Shown in pieces: positions 35,453 through 45,120 of a DNA stretch of 64,000 nucleotides (position 1 is its first letter; every line of letters begins with the position of its first letter). The notes under the pieces are model-generated. The model ran no database searches. It was given only the letters and a program-made list of their open reading frames with translations, and was not told the DNA's origin. Position numbers and translations under genes: made by a program. The DNA is taken from assembly GCA_934699095.1 (NCBI GenBank), contig CAKUVI010000009.1:1-64000 (forward strand), given 5' to 3'. This stretch comes from an uncultured Bacteroidales bacterium (GTDB lineage Bacteria; Bacteroidota; Bacteroidia; Bacteroidales; WCHB1-69).

Positions 35453-38400
35453 ATGACTATGCGTAACGCCAGAATTTTTATTGAGAAGAAAAAGGGTTTC
35501 CAAGTTGAGGCCAACAGTTTAAAAAACACGCTGAATCATAATTTCAACCTTAACATTGACGAGCTTCGCCATCTTAAGGTTTACGATATCTTCAATATTG
35601 AAGAAGACCTTCTTGAAAAAGCCAAGAATGTGGTGTTTTCAGAGCCAGTGACTGACGATGTTTACGATGAATTCAACGCAGACAGCGACTTTCATTTTGC
35701 GGTTGAGTTCCTTCCAGGTCAGTTTGACCAGCGCGCTGACAGTGCGAAACAGTGCCTGAAACTGCTGAACCCATCCACTAATGCAGAAATCAAAAGTGCC
35801 AACCTATATCTCATCAAAGGCAATCTCACCGATGAGCAGAAACAGCGCGTGAAGAAGTTTTGCATCAACGAAGTGGAGGCACGGGAGAAAGACATGTCGC
35901 GTCTTGAATTGCCAGAGAACCCTGACATCGACGAAGTAGTGATATTTGAAGGATTCCGTATCTGGAACGAGACCGAGCTCAAGGCATTCCACGAGAAGTT
36001 AGGGCTTGCCATGTCGCTTGCTGATCTCAAATTCATCCAGAATTATTTCAAAAACGAGGAGAAAAGAGACCCTTCAGAAACAGAGATCAAATTGTTAGAC
36101 ACCTATTGGAGTGACCATTGCAGGCACACCACATTTGAGACTTCCGTAACATCAGTAGAGATTGACGGTGACAACGAATACAGCCGACAGATAGAGACAG
36201 CCTTTGAGGAGTACAAGCAGGTGCGTGAGGCCGTGTACGGGGCAGACACAAGACGTCCGGTGACCCTTATGGATCTTGCATCCATAAACGGAAAGTACGA
36301 ATACAAGCGCGGCAACCTTCCCGACAAGGAGATTTCGGAAGAGAACAACGCCTGCAGCATAAAAGTGAATGTGGATGTTGACGGCAAGGAGGAGCCGTGG
36401 CTGCTCATGTACAAAAACGAGACGCACAACCATCCAACTGAAATCGAGCCGTTTGGAGGAGCTGCAACGTGCGTGGGCGGTGCCATTCGCGACCCTTTGA
36501 GCGGCCGCAGCTACGTATATCAGGCAATGCGCGTGACAGGCGCCGGCGACATCAATGCGCCTATATCCGAAACACTGCCGGGCAAACTGCCTCAATCGGT
36601 GATCTCAAAGACCGCAGCTGCGGGATACTCGTCCTACGGCAACCAGATAGGATTGGCCACCACTCACGTTAGAGAGATATATCACCCAGACTATCAGGCA
36701 AAGCGTCTTGAGATAGGCGCAGTAGTGGGTGCAGTTCCTGAAAATCAGGTGCGGCGTGAACGCCCGCAACCGGGCGACATTATCATCATGTTCGGGGGGC
36801 GGACAGGCCGCGACGGCATTGGAGGCGCCACAGGTTCCTCCAAAGAGCACAACGAGAAATCACTCGACACATGCGCAGCTGAAGTTCAGAAGGGCAACGC
36901 ACCCGAAGAACGCAAAATCCAACACCTTTTCCGCCGTCCGGAAGTCACAAGGCTTATCAAGAAATCCAACGACTTCGGCGCCGGCGGTGTCAGCGTCGCC
37001 ATCGGTGAGCTCGCCGACGGCTTGGAAATCAACCTCGACTCTGTCCGCACAAAATACAACGGACTAAACGGCACCGAAATCGCCATCAGCGAATCTCAAG
37101 AGAGAATGAGCGTGGTTGTCGCCCCAGAAGACGTGGAAGAATTTTTCAGATATTGCCGTGAAGAGAACATCGAAGCCAACATTATCGCCAAAGTCACTGA
37201 CAACGACCGCCTTATCATGACTTGGCGTGGCAAAACCATAGTCAACATCAGCAGAACTTTCATCAACACCAACGGTGTCCGCCAGGAAACAGGCGTCAAA
37301 GTCAACCCTGTTGGAGACAACATTATGAGCAACGAAGCGCCGAAAGGCTCCACCGCGCAACAAAAGTGGGCATCTTGCCTTTCAAGTCCCAATGTAGCTT
37401 CTCAGAAAGGCCTAATTGAGATGTTTGACGCCACAATAGGCGCATCCACGGTGCTCATGCCTTTCGGAGGTAAGCATCAACTCACCGAGACGCAAGTCAG
37501 TGCGCAGAAACTTCCCGTTCGTCATGGACATACAAATCTCGCTTCTGTGATGTCTTTCGGCTATAATCCTTTCATCACCAAGAGGTCGCCATTCCACGGG
37601 GCTGTGATGGGAGTGCTGGAAGCCATGTCGAAAATCGTTGCCGCCGGCGGCGACTACAACAAAATCCGCTTCACTTTCCAAGAGTATTTCGAGAAATTAG
37701 GCAAGGATGAGTCCCGCTGGGGCAAACCCTTCTCCGCTCTTTTGGGCGCTTTCTGGATGCAAAAGGCCTTCGGTCTCGCATCATTGGGCGGCAAAGACTC
37801 CATGAGCGGCACCTTCAAGAATCTGGACGTTCCTCCAACAATCGTGGCCTTCGCCATTACAACCGAGAACGCCAACAACATAATTTCACCTGAATTCAAA
37901 CAGAAGGGAAATCGCATATATCTCATAAACAATATTTTAGAAAACAATCTTCCAAACATTGACCGCACTAAGAAGATATTCTCATTCATGCATGAGAATA
38001 TTCTCAACAAGAAGATTGTCTCTGCATTCACGATGCAATTCGGAGGAATCGCCGAAGCACTTGCAAAAATGAGTTTCGGCAATGATCTTGGATTTGAAAT
38101 AAACACCGGTGCAGACCTGTTTGCGTATAATTACGGCAGCTTCATTGTGGAGAGCTCTGCTGAATTGAACTCTGAATTCGCCATCGAACTTGGTGTTGTA
38201 AGCGACAAGTTTGTGGTCAATGGCGAAGAACTCAACAAGTCTGAACTCCTGTCTGCATGGCGTGGAAAATACAGCCGTCTGTATCCTGAGACAGCCGAGA
38301 ATGAGACCGAATCAGTTGGACAAGAATTCACCAACAAAGCAGTTGCAAGCGATGTAAAGGCGCCAAAGACCATGGTACCGAAGGTTATCCTGCCAGTATT

Positions 38401-39172
38401 TCCAGGCACTAACTGCGATTACGACACAGCACGCGCTTTTGAGGACGCCGGTGCTGAGACCCGCATTCTCGTGTTCAAGAACCTTGACGAGGATGCCATC
38501 AACCATTCCCTTGAGGAACTGGCCGATGCAATCGCCAACTCCCAAATCCTGGCCCTGTCGGGCGGCTTCAGTCTCGGCGACGAGCCCGACGGCAGCGGAA
38601 AGTTCATCGCCAACGTCCTGAACCACCCGAAAATAAAATGCGAAGTGGAAAACCTGATCAACCGCAAAGGACTTATCCTCGGAATCTGCAACGGTTTCCA
38701 AGCACTCATCAAATCAGGACTTCTTCCATTCGGCAAAATCGGTGAAGTGACTGCTGATTCCCCCACCCTATACCGCAACAACATTAACCGTCACATCTCA
38801 CGCATGGTACGCACCCGCGTATGCAAGACAAATTCGCCTTGGCTTGTATCCTTCAAGGAAGGCGACGTATTCCAGATTGCCGTTAGCCATGGCGAAGGAA
38901 AATTTGTAGTCAACAAAGAACTTGCCCAACAGCTCTTTAACAACGGCCAAATAGCTTTCCAATATTGCGATGAGATCGGACAACCGAGCATGGCCCCCGA
39001 AGACAACCCCAACGGCTCGTTTTATGCTATCGAAGGCATTGTGTCTGACAATGGATTGATTCTCGGCAAGATGGGACACAGTGAGCGCAAGGGCGAAAAC
39101 CTCTACAAGAATATCTACGGCTGCAAAGAACAAGATATTTTCAAGAACGCAGTGAATTATTTTACAAAATAG
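35453..39172 (+). CDS. purL: Phosphoribosylformylglycinamidine synthase PurL, single-chain form
   Basis: The enzyme converts FGAR, glutamine and ATP to FGAM in purine synthesis. At 1239 residues it is the large single-polypeptide type. Visible parts are the N-terminal and linker region, the ATP-binding FGAM synthetase core (LDTYWSDHCRHTTF near 220, ETHNHPTEIEPFGGAATCVGG near 325, GGRTGRDGIGGATGSS near 445) and a C-terminal glutaminase domain (PVFPGTNCDYD near 982; GICNGFQ with nucleophile Cys1079; GHSERKGE near the end). ATGs at 35453 and 35459 are both possible starts. It leads a plus-strand operon with the nuclease gene 5 nt downstream and recQ. Confidence 0.97.
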   Translation: MTMRNARIFIEKKKGFQVEANSLKNTLNHNFNLNIDELRHLKVYDIFNIEEDLLEKAKNVVFSEPVTDDVYDEFNADSDFHFAVEFLPGQFDQRADSAKQCLKLLNPSTNAEIKSANLYLIKGNLTDEQKQRVKKFCINEVEAREKDMSRLELPENPDIDEVVIFEGFRIWNETELKAFHEKLGLAMSLADLKFIQNYFKNEEKRDPSETEIKLLDTYWSDHCRHTTFETSVTSVEIDGDNEYSRQIETAFEEYKQVREAVYGADTRRPVTLMDLASINGKYEYKRGNLPDKEISEENNACSIKVNVDVDGKEEPWLLMYKNETHNHPTEIEPFGGAATCVGGAIRDPLSGRSYVYQAMRVTGAGDINAPISETLPGKLPQSVISKTAAAGYSSYGNQIGLATTHVREIYHPDYQAKRLEIGAVVGAVPENQVRRERPQPGDIIIMFGGRTGRDGIGGATGSSKEHNEKSLDTCAAEVQKGNAPEERKIQHLFRRPEVTRLIKKSNDFGAGGVSVAIGELADGLEINLDSVRTKYNGLNGTEIAISESQERMSVVVAPEDVEEFFRYCREENIEANIIAKVTDNDRLIMTWRGKTIVNISRTFINTNGVRQETGVKVNPVGDNIMSNEAPKGSTAQQKWASCLSSPNVASQKGLIEMFDATIGASTVLMPFGGKHQLTETQVSAQKLPVRHGHTNLASVMSFGYNPFITKRSPFHGAVMGVLEAMSKIVAAGGDYNKIRFTFQEYFEKLGKDESRWGKPFSALLGAFWMQKAFGLASLGGKDSMSGTFKNLDVPPTIVAFAITTENANNIISPEFKQKGNRIYLINNILENNLPNIDRTKKIFSFMHENILNKKIVSAFTMQFGGIAEALAKMSFGNDLGFEINTGADLFAYNYGSFIVESSAELNSEFAIELGVVSDKFVVNGEELNKSELLSAWRGKYSRLYPETAENETESVGQEFTNKAVASDVKAPKTMVPKVILPVFPGTNCDYDTARAFEDAGAETRILVFKNLDEDAINHSLEELADAIANSQILALSGGFSLGDEPDGSGKFIANVLNHPKIKCEVENLINRKGLILGICNGFQALIKSGLLPFGKIGEVTADSPTLYRNNINRHISRMVRTRVCKTNSPWLVSFKEGDVFQIAVSHGEGKFVVNKELAQQLFNNGQIAFQYCDEIGQPSMAPEDNPNGSFYAIEGIVSDNGLILGKMGHSERKGENLYKNIYGCKEQDIFKNAVNYFTK

Positions 39173-39177
39173 ATACG

Positions 39178-39816
39178 ATGAAAGTAAACGACGAAGAGTA
39201 TATTGAGATTACCGTTCCTGAAGTGCGTGGTTCATCCAACACCGCCGAGGCATTCTCGATGATTTTGGTTGACAAAAACAACAGAAGTCGCTATTTGCCT
39301 ATAATCATTGGCATCAATGAGGCGCGTTCTATCTTGGGCGAGATACACAACAAACTGCCATTCAGACCATTGACTCATACACTCTTCGTTGATTTATTTT
39401 CTATCATCAAAGACTACAACATCGAGTTCGTCTCGATAGATAGTTTTAATGAAGGTATATATTATGCTTCTGTTGTAATCAAAACACCTGACAGCAAGTA
39501 TGCGAAGTTGGACGCACGTCCTTCCGACGCCATCGCAATAGCTCTTCACTCATACGCACCGATATACATCAAAAAATCCCTATTTGAAGAAAAACACATC
39601 AAGGCAAAGCTGCGCACCCCGATCAGCGAGGTGCCGGAACGTTTCCAAAGCACAATCCAGGAGCCGATATCAGAAGGTGACAGCATAAGCCAACAGCTCG
39701 ACAAACTCCCGTTAGATGTATTGGAGGACCTACTGAAAGACGCCATTGAGGAGGAAAATTACGAATATGCCTCTGAAATTCAAAAGGCAATAAACAAAAT
39801 AAGAGGGCAGTCTTAA
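39178..39816 (+). CDS. Bifunctional nuclease family (DUF151) protein with UVR motif
   Basis: The 212-residue protein has the DUF151/BFN domain at about residues 5-145 (LVDKNNRSRYLPIIIGINEARSI, RPLTHTLF, KLDARPSDAIAIAL). A C-terminal UvrB/UvrC-type motif lies near 175-210 (LEDLLKDAIEEENYEYASEIQKAINKI). Plant and bacterial relatives show nuclease activity on RNA and DNA; the physiological role in Bacteroidetes is unclear. Its start is 5 nt after the purL stop, so it is probably co-transcribed. Confidence 0.9.
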   Translation: MKVNDEEYIEITVPEVRGSSNTAEAFSMILVDKNNRSRYLPIIIGINEARSILGEIHNKLPFRPLTHTLFVDLFSIIKDYNIEFVSIDSFNEGIYYASVVIKTPDSKYAKLDARPSDAIAIALHSYAPIYIKKSLFEEKHIKAKLRTPISEVPERFQSTIQEPISEGDSISQQLDKLPLDVLEDLLKDAIEEENYEYASEIQKAINKIRGQS

Positions 39817-39843
39817 ACATTTTAAACCACCATCTTACAAAAA

Positions 39844-41733
39844 ATGAACAACCAAGAAGAAAACAGAAGAAAGAGTTTAGCGGTTTTAGAGCATTACTGG
39901 GGCTACAAACAGTTCAGACCCTTGCAGGAGGACATTGTTCTGTCGGTTTTAGACGGGCGCGACACTCTTGCACTCCTTCCTACAGGCGGCGGCAAATCTA
40001 TATGTTTCCAAGTACCGGCAATGGTTTTAGGCGGGTTATGCATTGTTGTCTCTCCTCTAATAGCATTGATGAAAGACCAAGTGGAGCACCTCAAGGCGCG
40101 CGGCATCAAGGCTGCAGCCATCTATTCGGGAATGCGCCAAAGCGAAATAGAAACCGCCATCGACAATGTACTCTACGACCCCGAATACCGTTTCCTCTAT
40201 GTTTCTCCGGAACGACTGCAAACCGACCGATTCAAGGTCAATTTTTCAAAGATGCCTGTCAAGCTTATAGCTGTTGATGAATCTCACTGCATATCGCAAT
40301 GGGGCTACGATTTTAGACCGCCCTATTTGGAAATAGCAAAAATCAGAGGTTATTTCCCCGAAGCACCTGTTTTAGCACTAACCGCAACCGCAACCCCTGA
40401 AGTGGTCATAGACATACAAAAGAGGTTGGAATTTAAGAAAGAGAACGTTTTCAGAAAAAGTTTCAAGCGCGAAAACCTTATCTATTATGTTGTTAATGAA
40501 GAGGATAAGAACAGCCGAATGTTGCGAATCATGAAACGCTATCCCGGCACAGGCATCGTCTATGTCCGCAACAGAAAACGCACTGAACAGGTCGCTGAAT
40601 ACCTGCGCAGCCATGGAATCACCGCCGACCATTACCACGCTGGGATGGACCCTAAAGAGAGAGACATCCGCCAAAAGAAATGGATGGACGGCAAAACACG
40701 AGTGATGGTGGCCACCAATGCTTTCGGCATGGGCATCGACAAGCCTGACGTCCGTTTTGTCGTGCACATTGACCTTCCCGACACATTGGAGGCCTACTTC
40801 CAGGAAGCTGGACGCGGCGGACGCGATGAAAAGCCGGCAGTGGCAATCCTGCTGTACGACAATCACGACATAGCACAACTTAAGCGAAACTTCACAATCT
40901 CGTTTCCACCATTGGATAAAGTCAGGGAGGTTTATGAAGAACTGTGTCAATTCTATCATATAGCAATAGGCTCCGGACAGAATTCCGTTTTTCTCTTCTC
41001 AATGGAGAAACATGCGATAGCCACAAAGATGAACGCCACCCAATATTACAATGCGCTCAAACTATTGAACAGCATTGGAATGATACTCGTATCTGAGCAC
41101 CTGCGTGAAACCTCGCAAATCATGTTCAGAACCGATGGTCAGACGCTCATCAACTTTCAAAAAAACAATCCTGCCGATGAGCCATTGATCACGCTCATTC
41201 TCCGCTCCTATTCAGGAGTTTTCTCCCAATACACTAACATCAACGAACAACTTCTGGCGGAACGATTAGGATGTTCAGAGGAAGATGTGGTCGAAAACCT
41301 GAAAAAACTTCGCGCGGCAAAGATCATATCTTACCAACCTCAAAGCAATATCCCTCTTATTGTATTCCTTAAAGACAGAATCGACAAAGATTATCTCTAT
41401 TTCGACAACAAGGCATATGATTTCAGAAAAAAAACGGCAGAGACTCGCATGGAAGCTGTCGAAAAATACGTAAAAACCGATGACAAATGCCGGAGCAGAT
41501 TATTGCTGGAATACTTTGGTGAGTTCACCAGCACGCCGTGCGGGGAATGCGATGTTTGCAGAAAAGAACAGACAGGAAAAGTAAGCTTAGCCGAATATGA
41601 CATCATTTCCAATGAAATCAAGTCGTTATTCGAGCAAAAGAAAACCCCGAAAGAAATTCTGACATCTCTTTCGGGGAAATATGAGGAGTCGCAGATAACA
41701 GCGGTCATGCGCCGCGTCATTGACAACTTGTAG
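39844..41733 (+). CDS. recQ: ATP-dependent DNA helicase RecQ, short form
   Basis: The 629-residue 3'-5' helicase has Walker A PTGGGKS (Lys51), DESH box (145-148; DEAH in many homologues) followed by CISQWGYDFRP, and GRGGRDEKPA of motif VI near residue 322. The RecQ zinc site fits KCRSRLLLEYFGE...CGECDVC near 538-567. A short winged-helix region completes the protein. No HRDC domain is present, so this is the shorter RecQ type. It is the third gene of the purL operon, 27 nt after the nuclease gene, and is convergent with the next gene with only 2 nt between stop codons. Confidence 0.95.
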   Translation: MNNQEENRRKSLAVLEHYWGYKQFRPLQEDIVLSVLDGRDTLALLPTGGGKSICFQVPAMVLGGLCIVVSPLIALMKDQVEHLKARGIKAAAIYSGMRQSEIETAIDNVLYDPEYRFLYVSPERLQTDRFKVNFSKMPVKLIAVDESHCISQWGYDFRPPYLEIAKIRGYFPEAPVLALTATATPEVVIDIQKRLEFKKENVFRKSFKRENLIYYVVNEEDKNSRMLRIMKRYPGTGIVYVRNRKRTEQVAEYLRSHGITADHYHAGMDPKERDIRQKKWMDGKTRVMVATNAFGMGIDKPDVRFVVHIDLPDTLEAYFQEAGRGGRDEKPAVAILLYDNHDIAQLKRNFTISFPPLDKVREVYEELCQFYHIAIGSGQNSVFLFSMEKHAIATKMNATQYYNALKLLNSIGMILVSEHLRETSQIMFRTDGQTLINFQKNNPADEPLITLILRSYSGVFSQYTNINEQLLAERLGCSEEDVVENLKKLRAAKIISYQPQSNIPLIVFLKDRIDKDYLYFDNKAYDFRKKTAETRMEAVEKYVKTDDKCRSRLLLEYFGEFTSTPCGECDVCRKEQTGKVSLAEYDIISNEIKSLFEQKKTPKEILTSLSGKYEESQITAVMRRVIDNL

Positions 41734-41735
41734 TC

Positions 41736-44576
41736 TTATCTTACAATTGTTATCGTACCATTGAAGGTTATGGTCTTAGCTTTCCCCTTGTAATGGAAAG
41801 CGTAATAGTAGGTGCCATCAGGCAGGCCGTTGCCATCGAACACTTTCTGGCCTTTGTTGATCATACCATCTCTTGCATATGTATCGTAATTTTTAGCGTC
41901 ATACACCTTTTTACCCCAACGGTCAAACACTTGTAAACGGTTGTTTCTGTATCCATCAGGGTCTTCAGGGTTTATATTTGTATTCAAATTTTCAATCGCG
42001 AAAACATCGTTGATATTGTCACCGTTAGGAGTTATGACATTCGGGAAGATCAGATCTTGTTCGATAACAACTGTGTGTGCAATATCACTTTTACAGCCCG
42101 AAGCGCTTTCCACAGTCAGGACAACATCGTAATCGCCCCAAGTTTCAAAGGTATGAACAGGACTTTTTATTGAGTCTTTGTTGCCATCGCCGAAATCCCA
42201 ATAGTAACTCCAGGTGTCGGATTGAGGTATGAAAACCTGGTTTTGGAATGTCACAACGCCTTGGCTTTCACTCATCAATGAGATATCAGGATCAGCCTCG
42301 AAAGCAGCTATGGGTTGTTCATTACAGATGATATAATCCCAAAGGAACATCGAATCCACGCAGCCGTCAGGGGTTGTGGCAACTAATTTGATTGTATAAA
42401 CACCGGGATCTGTAATTTGAAATGTCGGGGACTGCTGTGTCGAACTATATGCCATACTCATGGCATTATAGTCGGTTGTATTCAAAATATACCATTCGTA
42501 TGTTGAGCCGACAGGTGTAGAGTTGTTTTCAATCTTAATATTCAGAGGCGCACAGCCCGAGAATTTCTCTGTCGGGACATCGAAAACCGGCATCTCCTTG
42601 ATTCCTACATGAATAGTGTCGTGACCGGTACATACAAGCCCACTTTCGCCTTCTGTTTGGCATCTAACCACATAAGTACCTTCGGTAATCACTTCAATGG
42701 TTTCAGTTTCATCACCTGTATTCCATAGATAAGTGGTGGTTTCAGGGGTATTGTCTGTATTATAGTGAGGATCCAAAGTGACAATATCTCCGAAGCAAAT
42801 ATCAAAATCATCACCGAGAGTAGGATCAGGATTTGTAACGACATGCATATTTGTCACTGTGTCGTATATACATCCGAGGTTATCCATAACATACACCTTG
42901 TATGTCAATGAGCCTGAGGTATCTGGTGTAATGATAGCACCCTCACTGCCAGGGCCTACTACCCAAGCACTGTCCATGACACAGTCGTATGACCAGTTTT
43001 GGGGAAGAAGGGCGGGATCCAATGCTATCTCCCAGCCGCAAATATAGCCGTTATCAACGGAATAACCATCCATAACCTCAATACTCCATGTGCCGTTCAT
43101 CGGGCAGCCTATGAGGTTCTCAAAGTTGCCATCCGGATGATAAACATTAATCATGTTTGCAACATCGGTAGAATCTACAATTCCGTTATGGACTGATTCG
43201 TTTTTGTAAACATAACTTCCCGGAGCATATTCATAGCCTTGGTTTTCAGCATTCGACCAACAGTAGTTCCAGCATTCACCCATTTGTGTAGGACTACATC
43301 CACTGCCGTAATCGTCATAAGCATTGCCAAAGAAAGCACCTGTAGAGTTGCCAGTCCCTTGCCAACCTTTCTCAGAATATGGAATCAAAGATGAACATGA
43401 AGAAGAACCACCATCATATTTCTTCATAATTGACACATATTGTTGATTAGGACAGGTAAGTTTAATCCAGATATCGCCGATATATGAGTGTTCTAAAGAA
43501 ATTCTGACATATAGAAGATCGTTTGCTGACTGAATGGTGGCAGCGGGAGAGAAGCTTGTGAATGTGACAGGAGAGATATATGAGCATGAAGGCGGGTTAC
43601 CGCATTGAATGCCATCAGGAAGGAATATCGTGTCGGATACCTTCAAGGTTGTGAGCTGTTCGTGGAAAATGGTATCAACCTGCAGTGTTGCCACATAGTT
43701 GTAACCCACAGGAACTTCAAACGGGGTTCCTGAGCAGATATCCGGGAGGTCCAACACTTTACGAATCGGATTTGACGAAGTTCTAACCCTGAACACTTGG
43801 GGGATATACGAGAAACAGCCTGTGCTGTCTGTTATACTTACTGATACATCATAGCCTCTGCCTTCCGGAAATTCATATACAAGTTCCGACATGCCGACAC
43901 CTTCCACGATTTCCCATCCAAGGTCCCACGTAAATTTGGAAGTTGCGTCTGACTGTTGATAACTATAGCCATTATCGGGATATATGCCCTTTGCCGTGAG
44001 ATGAAGAACCTCGCCGGGACAGACGTTGATGTAGCTCCAGCCATCGGTGGTATCAATTTCGGGCACTTTATCTGACAAAACATCATCAAATGCAACTTCA
44101 ACGCGCTGACAAGGACGCACGCAAGTGGTGGTTATCACAAATCCGCCACCGTTGTTCGACCCGTCTGTTTTGAAACGAATGGTAACGCAACCATCAGGAT
44201 TGGTCACTGTTGCCGCGTATGACAACACTGTGGATGCTATTGAATCGGTAATGCAGTTCGTGAGAGCCACCAAGAGTGTAGATTCATCAGCTGTTGCACC
44301 ATTGTAAATAAACAAGGTGTCTGAACAGTCAACGTCGAATGACAAGATGTCAACGTTAACCTGCACAGCGTGATTCGTTGCATCATCTGAATACACTGTA
44401 ATCATATCGTCTCTGTTTGGCTGGTAATCGCCATTGAGACCGCCAATGTCATAAATGGTGAAATTGCATCCTGTCACCGATGACTGGGTGTTCTGACCGA
44501 GGTTTATAACATTATTCTGAGCATTCACAAAACAAATACACAGAACTGCCAATATGCTTAATAAAATCTTTTTCAT
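41736..44576 (-). CDS. Secreted CUB/P-domain/PKD protein with gliding-motility (T9SS type B) C-terminus
   Basis: The ~946-residue protein starts with a signal peptide (MKKILLSILAVLCICFVNAQ). A CUB-like domain (about 25-155) ends in VTIRFKTDGSNNGGGFVITTTC. A proprotein-convertase P-like region (about 345-535) contains VRISLEHSYIGDIWIKLTCPN and NGTWSIEVMD. PKD-like modules follow, the clearest at about 770-845 (WSYYWDFGDGNKDSIKSPVHTFETWGDYDVVLTV). The C-terminus (about 850-946, FPNVITPNGDNINDVF to FNGTITIVR) is the CHU_C/gliding-motility-associated domain used by T9SS type B cargo. The second Met of MTMKK was chosen as start. It lies just downstream of a small secreted-protein gene on the same strand. 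Confidence 0.9.
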   Translation of the reverse strand: MKKILLSILAVLCICFVNAQNNVINLGQNTQSSVTGCNFTIYDIGGLNGDYQPNRDDMITVYSDDATNHAVQVNVDILSFDVDCSDTLFIYNGATADESTLLVALTNCITDSIASTVLSYAATVTNPDGCVTIRFKTDGSNNGGGFVITTTCVRPCQRVEVAFDDVLSDKVPEIDTTDGWSYINVCPGEVLHLTAKGIYPDNGYSYQQSDATSKFTWDLGWEIVEGVGMSELVYEFPEGRGYDVSVSITDSTGCFSYIPQVFRVRTSSNPIRKVLDLPDICSGTPFEVPVGYNYVATLQVDTIFHEQLTTLKVSDTIFLPDGIQCGNPPSCSYISPVTFTSFSPAATIQSANDLLYVRISLEHSYIGDIWIKLTCPNQQYVSIMKKYDGGSSSCSSLIPYSEKGWQGTGNSTGAFFGNAYDDYGSGCSPTQMGECWNYCWSNAENQGYEYAPGSYVYKNESVHNGIVDSTDVANMINVYHPDGNFENLIGCPMNGTWSIEVMDGYSVDNGYICGWEIALDPALLPQNWSYDCVMDSAWVVGPGSEGAIITPDTSGSLTYKVYVMDNLGCIYDTVTNMHVVTNPDPTLGDDFDICFGDIVTLDPHYNTDNTPETTTYLWNTGDETETIEVITEGTYVVRCQTEGESGLVCTGHDTIHVGIKEMPVFDVPTEKFSGCAPLNIKIENNSTPVGSTYEWYILNTTDYNAMSMAYSSTQQSPTFQITDPGVYTIKLVATTPDGCVDSMFLWDYIICNEQPIAAFEADPDISLMSESQGVVTFQNQVFIPQSDTWSYYWDFGDGNKDSIKSPVHTFETWGDYDVVLTVESASGCKSDIAHTVVIEQDLIFPNVITPNGDNINDVFAIENLNTNINPEDPDGYRNNRLQVFDRWGKKVYDAKNYDTYARDGMINKGQKVFDGNGLPDGTYYYAFHYKGKAKTITFNGTITIVR

Positions 44577-44583
44577 AGTCATT

Positions 44584-45042
44584 TTATTTTAATCCGTATT
44601 GCTTAAGTTGTGCATCTATTCTCTTTTCAAGTTCTTCTTTGGGCATAACAACAACATAATAGCCGTTCTTGCGCATCTTGAAAAGGTTATATTTGGTATT
44701 GTCTTGAGGCAGCTTCCAAATATACGGATTGACATAACCTTTGTCGATAATTTCATCTTCTGAATAGGACATGCCTTTCGGCAGATAATCTTCAAGATAG
44801 CCCATTTGATTAAAATCCTCCTCCCATAATTTGTCAACAACCAAGGAATAGGCATAGGAGGTTCGGTCCATCATGATTAACTGAGCGGGATTTTCCGCAC
44901 GCATGCTCTCAATCTGCGCATTGCTTAAATGCTCCCTGAGGGCATCCGACACAACAAAATCTTGCACTGACATAGTTCTCACCTGTGCATTGCAAACAAT
45001 GAGTGAACACATGAGAACAAAAAATCCAATAAATCTTTTCAT
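44584..45042 (-). CDS. Small secreted protein upstream of the type B cargo gene
   Basis: The 152-residue protein starts with a signal peptide (MKRFIGFFVLMCSLIVCNAQ). The mature part (SVQDFVVSDALREHLSNAQIESMRAENPAQLIMMDRTSYAYSL) is not a family I recognise. No lipobox, metal site or sorting domain is visible. The stop is within a few bases of the next gene's start, so the two are almost certainly translated from one mRNA. A partner or chaperone role for the type B cargo is possible but unproven. Confidence 0.75.
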   Translation of the reverse strand: MKRFIGFFVLMCSLIVCNAQVRTMSVQDFVVSDALREHLSNAQIESMRAENPAQLIMMDRTSYAYSLVVDKLWEEDFNQMGYLEDYLPKGMSYSEDEIIDKGYVNPYIWKLPQDNTKYNLFKMRKNGYYVVVMPKEELEKRIDAQLKQYGLK

Positions 45043-45096
45043 TTTCTAAAAATTGTGTGTACTCTTATATTGTCGTAAAGACAAAGTTTTCCGTTA

Positions 45097-45104
45097 CAAA
45101 AATA
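45097..45104 (-). promoter_or_regulatory. -7 box of the type B cargo operon
   Basis: Minus-strand TATTTTTG matches TAnnTTTG, about 55 nt upstream of the ATG at 45042. The -33 element is not clear in this AT-rich stretch. Confidence 0.5.
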
Positions 45105-45120
45105 AATAAATTTTCAATAT

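Noticed and set aside
40276..40287. DESH instead of DEAH in RecQ as a defect
   Set aside because: Ser in this position keeps the Asp-Glu pair and the His; the rest of the motif is normal, and I recall DESH in other RecQ proteins of the phylum.
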